This document shows positions 9,066 to 19,032 of a stretch of 64,000 nt of DNA, piece after piece. The notes under the pieces were generated by a model that saw only the letters and a program-made list of their open reading frames with translations, made no database searches and had not been told where the DNA came from. Position numbers and translations under genes: made by a program. Position 1 is the stretch's first letter. Every line of letters begins with the position of its first letter. The stretch comes from Plantago ovata. Taxonomy: Eukaryota; Streptophyta; Magnoliopsida; Lamiales; Plantaginaceae. Location: assembly GCA_028274465.1 (NCBI GenBank), contig CM051458.1, positions 60,191,253 through 60,255,252 on the forward strand, read 5' to 3'.

Positions 9066-9254
9066 ATTTTGCGGTGGTGGTACTCCTTTTTGATACTGTT
9101 AATTGATGATGTAACTTGAAGACTCCTTTACTCTCTTTATTTGCTTTTGTACTTGTGGCCTGTGTGCCTTTTGTCGTGATTCGTTTAGTCTAGTGTTTGT
9201 GTTGGTGCCTTAGGTGATTAAGATAGGAAAAAACATCGAAAATCTGGAAACAGA
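9066..9254 (+). other. Spacer after B1 accessory ORF
   Basis: No ORF. From about 9145 onward it matches element F again (30530-30420 reversed: GGCCTGTGTGCCTTTTGTCG). That marks the right edge of the 2.8-kb block absent from F. Confidence 0.6.
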
Positions 9255-9412
9255 GCCAAGCGAAGCGCTTGGCAGACCCAAGCGGTCCGCTTGGAATTCC
9301 AGTAAGAATTTCATTCTTACTGGAATTTCAAGCGGAGCACCTGGAGCCTCCCAAGCACTCCGCTTGACAAGCGAACCGCTTGGCTCCCGCCAAGCGGTCC
9401 GCCAGGACCCTA
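9255..9412. repeat. Internal palindrome cluster 2 of B1
   Basis: Units such as CCAAGCGAAGCGCTTGG and CCAAGCGGTCCGCTTGG are combined with the TTCCAGTAAGAAT inverted repeat. It matches F 30255-30410 in reverse. Confidence 0.85.
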
Positions 9413-11051
9413 TACCCAGATTTTCCTCGTTTTTTCCATTCTTCTCACCTTTGCGCACCCGTTTTCACATGTTTCTTGAGTCCTTTCAAGTACTACTCAT
9501 ATATAGGAGATTGGACACGAACCTTTATCTCAGGGAAGTGTACTTTCAATCCAATTTTTCCTTTTCATTCAACTTTTCCTTGCCAGAGGACGAGCAAAAG
9601 TTTAGGTTTGGGGAGGGGGTATTAGATTTTCAGTACTATATGCATGTGTGGTTCGTACATGCCTGATTTTACTCAAGTTCATGTGATTTGTCGTGTTTTT
9701 TTTAAATTTTTGCATGCATATCATCCCTAGATTAGTTGTTGCACGTTGTTGTGTGTGGAGTTTATTGCCAAGTCTTTTGAACTTTTTTATTGAGTAGACT
9801 AAGTGTTTATGACCATTAATCATATGTTGCATCACTTTGCAAGTAGTTTGAGGCTTGTCTCGCTTGGTTTGTCACATTCGCATGTGCACTAGTTAAGCTT
9901 AGTAGTCTCGACATCACCTTGAGTGGGGTTTCTTCTGCTGCGGTTCACGATGGCCTTATGAAATGATGCACGTTTGAGTCTATGGTTGTAGCCCGTGTAA
10001 TTATGTACGTAAGAGGCGACAAGTTCTTCACCTCGATTAGAGACTGCCAAATGCCTAGGAAGGAGGTAGTGTGAGGTGTGCGATTCCTTGTATTAAACCT
10101 ATTCTATCGAATAGGTTTGGGGAGGGGGTTGCGTTATTGATCTTGTCTTTCGTCTTTGAGTCGTTGTAAAGTTTCATTTTTCTTTTTCTTTTTGTTTTGT
10201 GTCCCAACCTATTCTTTCGAATAGGTTTGGGGAGGTGTCTTTGTAAAAGAGTCTTTCCTTTTTCTTTTTCGTCTTTGTGCTCAAACCTATTCTTTCGAAT
10301 AGGTTTGGGGAGGTGTTTTTGACACTTAGTACTGCTGCTTGCCCCTATATAAAAAAAAAAAGAAAAGAAGAAAAAAGAGAAAACAAAAAGATAAAATAAA
10401 AAAAAAAGAAGAAGAAAGAAAATAAAGAATAAGACCCAAAAGTAAAAGAAGGGTCGTTGCAAGCCAAAAGCAGTCTCGTAGTGTCAAGTGCCATGTAAAT
10501 ATTTTGTGCTTGTGAAGTATCGAGTTGTAAATTCTATCTTTCGTTTCGTGTCGCCTTTGTCTAAGGCCTGTTCTTGACCACCATCGTCTTGCTATTCAAG
10601 AAGTGGTTGAAAGAGGCTCATTCTTGAGAGTCTGGGTAGAATAGGGGAGTGTTAACTTTCTAAGGGAACCCTCCTTCATTTGATGAGAGCCAGTATTGGT
10701 TCGCCCTCTCTTGAGGAAAAGTCTCGCTTGGTGAACAGTAGTAAGCCCTCGGTTTCATAGGCACGGGGCAATTGTAGTATGATAATATGTATCATTGTGT
10801 CGTCACTGACCAGGTCCAGGTAGAAGATGTTGCGAGAGACTCCTTTGTTTAACCAAGTGCACATGAGAATGTGTATATTCGCAATCGAGGCATTCTTCAA
10901 CCTACTTGCATGTCATGCTCATTTGGTTTTGTTCATAAGCATTTGGTAGATTCAATAGATTAGTTCACTTTACTTGGCATGAGACTCCTTTTGTGTTGCA
11001 TTTAGGATAGTTTGTTGCTTGAGGACAAGCAAAGTTTTGGTTTGGGGAGTT
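9413..11051 (+). other. B1 3' noncoding region
   Basis: Three hairpins AACCTATTC/GAATAGGTT (near 10098, 10205 and 10265), each running into GGGGAGG. A purine tract follows (about 10350-10455) with GACCC/GGGTC at its end. The conserved block 10560-10870 contains AGAATAGGGGAGTGTTA and CAGGTCCAGGTAGA. A final polypurine run (TTTGGGGAGT) meets the LTR. The order matches A, E, F, G and H. No coding signal. Confidence 0.8.
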
Positions 11052-12437
11052 TGATGAACGTATTTTTGACGCGTTCATCTTGTTTTTTTTACCATCTTTT
11101 GCTATCTTTTAGCCTTGTTTTTTGGTTAGTTTTGTAGAATAGTGTCACGTTTTGTGTTTTCTGCATTTTCATGCACTTAGGTACGAAACGGCGTTTTTGG
11201 AGCTAAAAACGAGCCTTTTTGATGAAAAGATGGCCCCGTTGAAGTTCCCCAATCTCCGTGGCTTGTTCGTGAGTGTCTGAGCCTCAATAAGCATTGAGAA
11301 GGATGAGTCCAAGGCACCCGAGGGCCGTACGATGGCAAAAAGATTGAGTTTGAAGACAAATATCTGCCCAGGAGCCAAGTTAAGCGCCTGGAATAGTGAA
11401 GCGCTCCGCTTCATTTTCCAAGAGCTTTGACACAGCAGCCACGCGAAGCGCTTGGAGGGCCGAAGCGCTCCGCTTGGCCTCTCCAAGCGGTCCGCTCGAC
11501 AGCGGTTACGTTTTCGTATTTTCCTTCTTAGATCTGATATTCTGTTACTTTTTGGAGACTTTTGAACTGTAGCTTCGTTTTGGAGAGCTCCTAAGCCCCA
11601 AAACTCAGAGAAAACTCAGATTATATTGTATTTTAGATTGGATTAAAGGTTTTGGCATAGGATTTCATCCATTGTTTCATCTACGGAGAGGTTTTCATCA
11701 ATACCCTCCGATTAGTGACAGCTTGGTGGTAACATTGTATCATTATCTCTTGTCTAGTAGTTTGATTTGATGTATTCTATTTACAATTCATATGATTTGA
11801 TGTCTATGTTGATGAATATGAGTAGCTAAATCCTTTGTGTTGGTGGTAGAATGTAGAATATGCATGCTATGGGTTATGTTTATGCTTACATGAGATTGTG
11901 ATTCAATCTTGCTGCAAATCCCTTCATATGATTCTTAGTTGCCTATAAAATATATTCGAATTGAGTATAGTGACAAACTCTTGGTCAATGAAAGCTATAG
12001 GATTGTATGTTAGAGATTTGCAGCATGCTAGATAAATGGTGTTAGTGACAAACACCTCTAAAGTATTGATAGTGGTCTTTTATGATGTGTGTCTTGAAAC
12101 TTACCTAGACGAGTTGCTTAGCAGACTTGATCGAAGGTTTTACGCACTGAACTTGTGAGCATATCCGTAACCCATGCATGTGAATTTGATTTCTACCACC
12201 AACCGTTTCCAAACTTGATTACAACAATCTGATTTCTCGTTGCTTTGCTCTAAGAAAACAATTCCTCAAACACTTGAACTCGTTGACTGAAATAACTAGC
12301 AAAAACCACAAACAAAGCCACGTTAGGTCCCGAGAGAACGACACTCGGGGAAAACTTGCCATTGCACTCTAGTTTGTGTAGTGATAAGTGTTCTTTGGCT
12401 TTTAAACAAATTTAATTGGTGAAAAACGACATCATCA
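11052..12437 (+). repeat. B1 3' LTR (type B)
   Basis: 1386 bp, very similar to 2434-3831. The palindrome cluster (about 11396-11500) is one unit shorter than in the 5' LTR. Confidence 0.93.
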
Positions 12438-12442
12438 AGAAC

Positions 12443-14002
12443 TAAGGTCCTTCTCTTCTTCCTTAGCCTGTGGAGGTTCTTCCTTCTTGCAATAATCGCA
12501 CTTATCAACCTTCTTGATGGTGATTTCGACAAGCAGATCACCAGCCAAGGTAATGGACATCGACTTCTCAGTGTTGCTAGGCAGCTTGCCTTGTTCCCTA
12601 CTTGCTCCTCGGTCGATCAACTCTTGCATCTTTTGATGGGAAAGCCTAGTGCTCTCTTCCAACCTATCAAGCCTTGCCCTAGTCTTCTCAGAATCTTCTT
12701 CATAACGTTTGAGAAAACTTTGGGTGTGATCGACCATCTTTTGCAAGTTCTCCATCAGTTGAGCCGACTTCGACTTCGGTTGCTCTTTTGGAGCGGGGTT
12801 TTCGCAGTGATCATTACCATAGTTAAGCCTACTACGGTCTTGTTTAGGGCCATAAGTTTGGCTAGCCGGTGCATATCCTTGATTGTTTCGGAACCCTCTT
12901 CTCCAAAATCCACCTCGAGGATTCCTACCATCTTGTCCGTAGCTAGCTTCTTGAGTACCAAACTCCGTAGCAAAGGCTTCCTATTCGCCTCCTTGAGCCC
13001 AGTTGCCATCATCATACGCAAGCTCCGATCTACACATATGAGCTCCATCTCCATAGTTCTTGCATATTCGGCAAACTTCGTTTGAAACAGTTGTTCCAGT
13101 GGCGCTCTTGAGGACTTGCTTCAATTCGTTGGTAAAGCACTCGAATTGATCCCCATTCCCCCTATACATAGGGGCTTCTTGAGTCGGTGGAGCTTCAGGT
13201 CCACGCCTCCTAACCATCGCTCTTGGTTCCTTGAACTGCGAACCCTTAGCAAGCCTTTCGAAAACTGCCCAGACGGCTTCTGCGGTTTCCTCCCAAATAT
13301 TGCCTCGGCATTGGAAATCCACCACTTGTTGGTTCTCGAAGGTTAGTCCATTGTAGAAGTGTTGGACTAGGTCCGAAAGCTCAAAACCATGGTGAGGGCA
13401 CTTGTTCGTGAGATGGTCTCATCATAGTCCTGTTTGAATCCAGTGATTTGCGCCTTGAGCACGGTAGTCAAGGTGTGAGGGAAGTATTTTTCCATGAAAG
13501 ATGAAAAAACCTTCTCCCAAGTGTCCAGCGAGCCTGCTGGTAGAGAACTCAACCATGACTTGGCTCTGTCGCCAAGCCCCATAGCAAAAAACTTCATCCG
13601 CAACTCATCCGTTGTTATTTCAGCTCTGGGTCGTGGGAGTTGGTTGACGAAATCATCGATATCGTGCAAGTACCCCATCACATCTTCCCTTGATAAGCCA
13701 TAGAACCTCGGAAGTTGTTGGAATGCGTGGTTCTTGATTTCCAGATCTCGAATTGCAGACGAAAGAACAATCGTCGGTCCCCTCATACGATCCTTGGAGG
13801 GTTGAACCCATGCTTTCAGTGGTCTAGCTTCTGCCATTCCGTCGATTTCCTTGAAAAGACTGTGTAGAGATTCAGAGAAATCGGTATCCTCTATTTCCTC
13901 TAGTTCACGCCTTTGAAGTAGTCGCCTTCTTTGGTGGTAGACTCTGTCGATCTCAGCAATTGAATCAGCAAGCGGTGTTCCTCTAGATCGTGTATGTGGC
14001 AT
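12443..14002 (-). pseudogene. Element C gag (main part of gag-protease)
   Basis: Starts MPHTRSRGTPLADSIAEID at 14002, about 125 bases inside the primer site. In order: an arginine-rich N-terminus (YHQRRRLLQRREL); a gag domain (FYGLSREDVMGYLHDIDDF, then AKSWLSSLPAGSLDTWEKVF); a CX2CX4HX4C knuckle region (CRICKNYG, near 13070); a coiled-coil segment; and the run toward the protease, which lies across the B1 insertion. The product would be a virus-like-particle capsid precursor. It closely resembles element H gag (55131-53430), so C and H belong to one subfamily. Fossil; broken, with a few disruptions. Confidence 0.85.
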
Positions 14003-14127
14003 ACACTATCTCTAACAGACTAGGAAAGCAGTATCAGATAGAGAGATTAAAAAGGAAAACTAAAACTACTAGAATTAGGAGTTGAATGCTGAAAATATAA
14101 ACAAATTAAACAGAAAAAAGGAGTATA

Positions 14128-14146
14128 GTCCCCGGCAGCGGCGCCA
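14128..14146 (-). other. Element C primer-binding site
   Basis: On the minus strand it reads TGGCGCCGCTGCCGGGGAC, one base different from the site of B1, E and F. It lies three bases inside the LTR. Confidence 0.8.
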
Positions 14147-14149
14147 ATT

Positions 14150-15384
14150 TGATGAACGCGCAGATTGTCAGTTCCGGATTATCAAATAAATTTGTTATTT
14201 TGCCAAAGGCAATTCACAACTACAACGAAAACCGTAGTGTAGCAGTAGAATAACCTCGAGTGTCGATCTCTAAGGACTATAACTAGCTTTATCTAATCTA
14301 ATTTGGAATATAAAAAAGCAGACGGTTTAGCAAAGGTTTTTCTTTACAGATAATGGAGATTGGTGATAGTATGGTCCTTCAAAGCATAACGGGTTAATAA
14401 TCATGCGTAAATTCCTCGGTTTTGCATGGAGATCTTTGATCAATGAATTGTCCTGTTGTAATTATCAAACACTACGAAGATATAGATTTAGATAGGTCAA
14501 AGACCAAGGATTTGTCCAATTGTGAGCAATAATTAATCAACAATACGAAGATAGAGATTTAGACAGATCAAAGAAATAAAGCTATAACACGGAGTATAAT
14601 GCGCGATATAGCCATTAGCATAATTATCAACCCTTCGCTAAGAATTCTCATACTATCACCAACGAGAAGTTTAGCTACTCATAGTTGTCATGCAATCAAC
14701 AGAAATCATAGAAGAAAACATGTTGAAAGATATATAAAAATAAGCAGAAAAACTGTAAGATACAATGTTACCGAAGGTTGTCAGTCTCCGAAGAATCGCG
14801 ATCTTACAAGCTCCAAACTGCTATGAAAAAGTATCTCCTAAGCTACGAACCCCCAGAACAGGCTCCGGGAAGTTCCTACCTAAAACTACAGAAAAGGTGA
14901 GAGAATAGGTCTGGAAAAGTATGAAAATCGGAGAAAAACTGAGCAACTATATATAGGCCTCGAAATAGTGTGGGGCGAAGGGCCCCACACACCGGGCGAG
15001 TCGCCCCACATCCCGGGCGATTCGCCCGGGAGTAATTTTCGGGAATTTACACGTTTTCGACGCGTTTTTGGATTTCTTCCCCTTTTCGGACTCGGTTTCT
15101 GACTTCTAGTGGACTTCTAACCTCCAGATTCGACCCCTAGACTTCAAATCCTATCCGGAAACTTTCAGATACTCCAATTAGGCTTCTGGAACACCAATTC
15201 CTTGTCAACTTCAGTATAATTGCCCGGAAAACCTCGTTTTTCAACCAAAACCTGTAAAATAAAAACTAAAGGGAAACGTGACACTATTATAATAAAATGC
15301 ACTAAAATATAGCTAAATTAACATAGAGGATAGCTAAAATAGGTGAAAAAGACTCAAATGAAAGTGTAAAATACACATTCATCA
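14150..15384 (-). repeat. Element C 5' LTR (type A)
   Basis: 1235 bp. On the minus strand it begins TGATGAATGTGTATTTTAC and ends GCGCGTTCATCA. A palindrome cluster lies at 14968-15031, just upstream (in sense) of the TATA sequence CTATATATAG at about 14947-14956. The base run right of it, GTACC (15385-15389), would be one half of the target duplication; the other half is lost with the 3' end. Confidence 0.88.
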
Positions 15385-15633
15385 GTACCGCCCAACAACG
15401 GAGGATTACGAGCTACTGAAGCCGAGCACTTGCTCGGAAGAGGTCTACTCCAAGCGTTGGATCATGAATTTGAAGAGCCTAAGTACTACGTTCGGAAAGA
15501 ATATGATCACGAGGAGTACGAGAGATCTGTGGCAAAGCTTATGGAGTTCGATGTGATGAACAAGCTTCAGGGGATTCACGCCGATAAAAGACTGGTTGCG
15601 GAAAGGGTGCCTGAAAAGAAAGAATACTGTTAA
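15385..15633 (+). CDS. Unidentified open frame, 5' end cut off by element C
   Basis: I do not recognise this. The frame is open from the edge of element C to TAA at 15631-15633, about 82 codons. It is rich in charged residues (EFEEPKYYVRKEYDHEEYER, then NKLQGIHADKRLVAERVPEKK). No ATG near the left end explains it, so it is probably the 3' end of a longer ORF interrupted by C. It ends at or just inside the presumed left end of element T. It could be the tail of a host gene or of another transposon ORF; neither can be decided here. No domain, membrane segment or signal peptide is visible. Confidence 0.4.
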   Translation, partial: VPPNNGGLRATEAEHLLGRGLLQALDHEFEEPKYYVRKEYDHEEYERSVAKLMEFDVMNKLQGIHADKRLVAERVPEKKEYC

Positions 15634-16466
15634 TATTGAAATATGTCCGATTCGCTGTACGAACCAAGAGACGACTTAGCTTGACACAAGTCCGACGTTT
15701 AGGGCACATATGTCCGACACATGAGCCCTAGTCCGACTAATAAGATCGCCCTCAGATAAGTTCTACTCGGAACCGTTGTCTGACATACTGCGCGAGTAGT
15801 ATGTTTCCAAGGACCACGGTCAGAATCTAAGTGTCCGACACACTTACTCATGTCGGACTCGGACCAAGCGAGACAATTAAACGTCAGAGTACCTCAAGAA
15901 AGTTGTCCGACACACGTCTTGGTATCGGACTAGTCACGCGAGACGCCTTTGAGTCGGACTCTAAGAAGGACTTATACAAGTAAGTCGTAGTTCGTATTAC
16001 TGCTGGGTCTCGGACACTCAAGTCGGACCGTATATCGGACACCATGTCGGATACAAATACGGGACGAAACTCTGGAACGTTCCATAAAGCGTGAAGTTAC
16101 CAACTTAGCCTTGTGGAAACCCTAATTGGTACGTGGGCCAGGCCCATTAATCCAACTAATGGGCTTTTAGCCTTTGATATTCAATCATGGCCTTACCCTT
16201 TGGGAAACACTATAAATAGGGGACACCATTCACCCTTAAAGTTAATCAATATCTTACCTACTTTCTTACCACATACACTAGAGTGGCTTTCAACCCTCTA
16301 AGCATAAAGTCAATTATCCGGTTTGATCACTAGACAAACCGGAAAACCGTTACTAACCTCCCCCTCAAGTTATTTTCAGGACTCTACTTGCAATGGAAGG
16401 AGGCTAAAGTCAAGAGGATCACGGACTAGAACGCATTAGAAGGACTTATTAATTTACCCATCAACA
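15634..16466 (+). repeat. Element T 5' LTR
   Basis: Ends CATCAACA at 16466, two bases before the primer site. The left end is uncertain (a TG near 15630 or 15652 would fit), because the partner LTR is outside the window. It holds many TGTCCGACAC and GTCGGACT motifs, a palindromic theme, between 15650 and 16060, and a TATA box TATAAATAGG at about 16210. Confidence 0.65.
16210..16219 (+). promoter_or_regulatory. TATA box of element T LTR
   Basis: TATAAATAGG, about 250 bp before the LTR end, is a normal position for the pol II start of an LTR. Confidence 0.6.
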
Positions 16467-16468
16467 TT

Positions 16469-16486
16469 TGGCGCCGTCTGTGGGAA
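16469..16486 (+). other. Element T primer-binding site
   Basis: TGGCGCCGTCTGTGGGAA, two bases after the LTR, is the sequence commonly seen in Tat-lineage elements. It differs after the first eight bases from the Athila-type site of the nested elements. Confidence 0.85.
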
Positions 16487-16533
16487 ACCGATAAAAAGGT
16501 TACCCTTTGTCCTACCAGCAAAAGTCCTAAAAG

Positions 16534-17334
16534 ATGGTTAATAGGAAGAGTACTAGAATCGCTCAAGCAGCGAGAAACCCTCAACCCACCTGTCCTCGGG
16601 GCCGTCCCCCGTTAGGAGGAAGGGGAAGGGGAGGAGGAAGAGGAACCGCAGCTGCAAGGACACATAAAATTGATAATGTTGATATGGATATGATAGATGG
16701 AGCAAGTGCAAGTGTTACAATGAGGAACGAAGGGTCTGGAAATCATAACCCAAATGCAAATGCAATCCCAACAGGGAGTGGGTTTGGAGCTCTTCGAGTG
16801 CCTTCTCAACCAAGACCACTCGCCCCCGTAGCACCAGCACCACAACCCATTGTCCCTCAAGAGCCAGCCACACTACAGTTCACCTTGCCAAATGGACAAG
16901 TTGTGAGACCAAGAGACTATGGGATGAGAGAGGAACAATTCGGGTTACTCCTCCTAACGATCCAAGGTTGCTTTGCACCGGATGATGTTGCAAGAATACA
17001 ACACCAAGTAGTCCAGCAACAAGCACAAGGAAGAGTCAATCAGGGAGTGCAACCTAGAGAGGATGGAGCACAATCTCGAGCTAACTCTCAGCCGATACAA
17101 GATCAAGTCAGACCTCCTCGTGTCCAGTCACGACTGGGTCCCCAAGGAGCTCCAGATGATTTGAGAGAGATAATAGACCGGAGGGTCAGAGCATCACAAG
17201 CTCAAGGAAATGAAAATATCCCTCAAACTCAAGTGGTGGCACAAACCCAGATGTTGCCGCAAACTCAGATGGTAACTCAAAACCAAGTGATTCCTTTGAA
17301 CCAAATGGTCACGCAAACCTTGCCTGAAACTTGA
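16534..17334 (+). CDS. Element T N-terminal gag-leader ORF
   Basis: A 266-codon frame starting MVNRKSTRIAQAARN, 48 bases past the primer site. It has a basic, arginine/glycine-rich N-terminus (GRPPLGGRGRGGGRG), then a proline-rich stretch (about residues 88-115) and a glutamine/asparagine-rich C-terminal part with repeated QTQM/QNQV units. This low-complexity, nucleic-acid-binding-like region precedes the conserved gag domain in Tat elements. The segment FTLPNGQVVRPRDYGMREEQF (about residues 118-138) looks globular. Gag proper follows at 17465. Alternative: a separate small ORF; the continuous coding-like composition favours the start of gag. Confidence 0.6.
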   Translation: MVNRKSTRIAQAARNPQPTCPRGRPPLGGRGRGGGRGTAAARTHKIDNVDMDMIDGASASVTMRNEGSGNHNPNANAIPTGSGFGALRVPSQPRPLAPVAPAPQPIVPQEPATLQFTLPNGQVVRPRDYGMREEQFGLLLLTIQGCFAPDDVARIQHQVVQQQAQGRVNQGVQPREDGAQSRANSQPIQDQVRPPRVQSRLGPQGAPDDLREIIDRRVRASQAQGNENIPQTQVVAQTQMLPQTQMVTQNQVIPLNQMVTQTLPET

Positions 17335-17464
17335 GTGGAGAACCAAGTTGGCGGTCCAGTGGTACTCCCTACTCCGTTAGTAGGGAGCGATCCGCCGCCA
17401 ACAGCGGCACTCACTTTGGGGAAAATAAGGGCTCAAGAAGCTGAACTAGGTACGAATAGAGGCT

Positions 17465-18874
17465 TTGAGAGCATCTGTGAAAGAGAAAGAGCAAGAGATA
17501 GACCAAGAGCCTAGTGCCTTATGTGAAGAAATCCGTAACCATCGAGTTAATACCGAAAGAGGATTCACCTCTCTGGATACCTATGATGGAACTACTTGCC
17601 CCACCAATTACCTGATTAAGTTTGGAACCAAAATGGATGCATATGGGCATGATTCCAAAACCAAATCGTTAATTTTCCCTGCTACTCTTTCGGGAGATGC
17701 TATGGTGTGGTGGACAGGTTTAGAGAATGGGTCCATCAAGAACTACAAACAACTCAGCCAGGAATTCACCAAGAGATTCAAGAAGGTAATTAGAAGGAGG
17801 AGAGGAGTAAAGTACTTGGCGGAGATAGTACAGAAACCCAAAGAAGACTTAAGAACTTTCTTGGACAGATTCCATGAGGCATGTTGTCAGGTAGAAGATT
17901 ACACCATAAAAGAGAGAAAGGACTACCTTTATGGAAATACTTCCAACGAGGAGTTCAGAAAACAACTTTCATATTCTCGAACAGAGAATTACAAAGAGCT
18001 CGAACAATTTTGCCAGGACTTTTTGAAGGCTGAAGAATTTTAGAAAACGGTCCAAGTGAGAGCGAACTCTTCTAGAGAACGGGAAAAAGATCACCAGAAA
18101 CTAGAAAGAGACCACCAGAAACAAGCTCAGAATCATAATCACTCTAAGGGAAAGAAACCGGAGCAAAGGCACAACTTACTCAAAGGGAGTATCCAGAGAA
18201 GTGAATTCAGGGATCAGAAAACTCCCCCCAGAGGAGGACCACCTACAAGGTACGACAAATATACTGATCTTAATAGGCCAAGATCCGACATCTTGCATAC
18301 TATTATGACCAGGAATATTGATATTGAGTGGCCTCCACCCATGCAAGAGACAAGGAGAAATAAGAACTCTGATAAATTTCGCAAGTTCCACAAAGGAAAG
18401 GGTCACACAACGGAAGAGTGTTTCACTCTAAAAACCGAAATTGAGACCTTAGTTCGCAGAGGACAACTTGCAAACTATGTTGCAAAAGAAGAACCGTCGA
18501 GGCATGAGAGGACAGAGGAAAAAAGAGGTGAGGCTTCTGTACCTCCTCCACATCCCACCCAAGGAGGATGGAAAGATCAAGAAGATCATGACCAAGACTT
18601 TGAGAACTTGCCAGTGAATGGCAGAATATTTGCCCTCACCATAGCGGGAGGACCGGCCAGAGGAGACTCAAGAAGTGCGAGGGACAAAATGGCTAGGGAC
18701 CTTCTAGAGTACAACTCGAAGTACGGGGAAGTCGCTTCTCCAGGATCAAACATAATATCTTTTGGCGATAGTGAGCTACCACTGAGAAGTGTTGGAATGG
18801 GAGGTATCATGACCCTTGTGTTCCTTTGGTTGTTGCTCTTGACATTGCGAAGTTCATCATCGGACGAGTTCTAG
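17465..18874 (+). pseudogene. Element T gag
   Basis: The retrotransposon gag domain (PF03732 type) runs from about 17560 (FTSLDTYDGTTCPTNYLIKF) through AMVWWTGLENGSIKNYKQL and FTKRFKKVIRR to DFLKAEEF. A basic linker follows, then a zinc-knuckle-like segment near 18380 (KFHKGKGHTTEECFTLKTEI) and IFALTIAGGPARGDS, which is the usual Tat block before the protease. The protein would form the particle and bind the RNA. It is followed directly by the protease. Fossil; broken, with a few disruptions. Confidence 0.85.
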
Positions 18875-19032
18875 TGGATACGGGGAGTTTCGTCAACCTA
18901 ATATTCACAGGAACTTTGAAAAGAATGGGAATAAATCCCCGCAAAGAAGGAATCAGAGAAGTTGCAAGCGCACGCGTTGGCTTCGGAGGAGAACCGATCA
19001 TTCCGATGGGGAGTCTAACCTTGCAAGTATCA
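18826..19032 (+). pseudogene. Element T protease, N-terminal part
   Basis: Contains the retroviral-type aspartic protease motif in RVLVDTGSFVNLIF (about 18868) followed by GFGGEPIIPMGSLTLQV. The coding sequence is interrupted at 19032 by copia element D. The TATCA duplication shows that it resumes at 43532-43537. Confidence 0.85.

Larger units (their letters stand above)
2434..12437 (+). mobile_element. Element B1: 10-kb gag-protease LTR element with an accessory ORF
   Basis: Complete by structure. 5' LTR 2434-3831 and 3' LTR 11052-12437 both begin TGATGAACG and end CATCATCA. The primer-binding site is TGGCGCCGTTGCCGGGGAC at 3835. A 5-bp target duplication AGAAC flanks it (2429-2433, 12438-12442). 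Interior order: gag-protease, palindrome cluster, leader with an intron-like segment, accessory ORF (carrying the TRIM at 8241-8862), second palindrome cluster, 3' noncoding region. There is no reverse transcriptase, RNase H or integrase, so it depended on a helper. By eye the LTRs differ by only one or two per cent plus an indel, suggesting insertion within roughly the last one or two million years. Coding parts carry very few breaks. It sits in element C. Confidence 0.93.
2287..15384 (-). mobile_element. Element C: gag-protease-only Athila-like LTR element, minus strand
   Basis: Seen in sense order (right to left): 5' LTR 15384-14150, primer-binding site, gag-protease coding from 14002, interruption by B1 (2434-12437), then a continuation at 2433-2287 up to the gap. 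Continuity across B1 is proved by the AGAAC duplication (2429-2433 and 12438-12442) and by the uninterrupted relative H, which reads straight through this point near 53540. The 3' half and 3' LTR are not visible. Its gag is nearly the same as that of H. No reverse transcriptase or integrase is seen. Fossil; broken, with a few disruptions plus the nested insertion. Confidence 0.85.
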
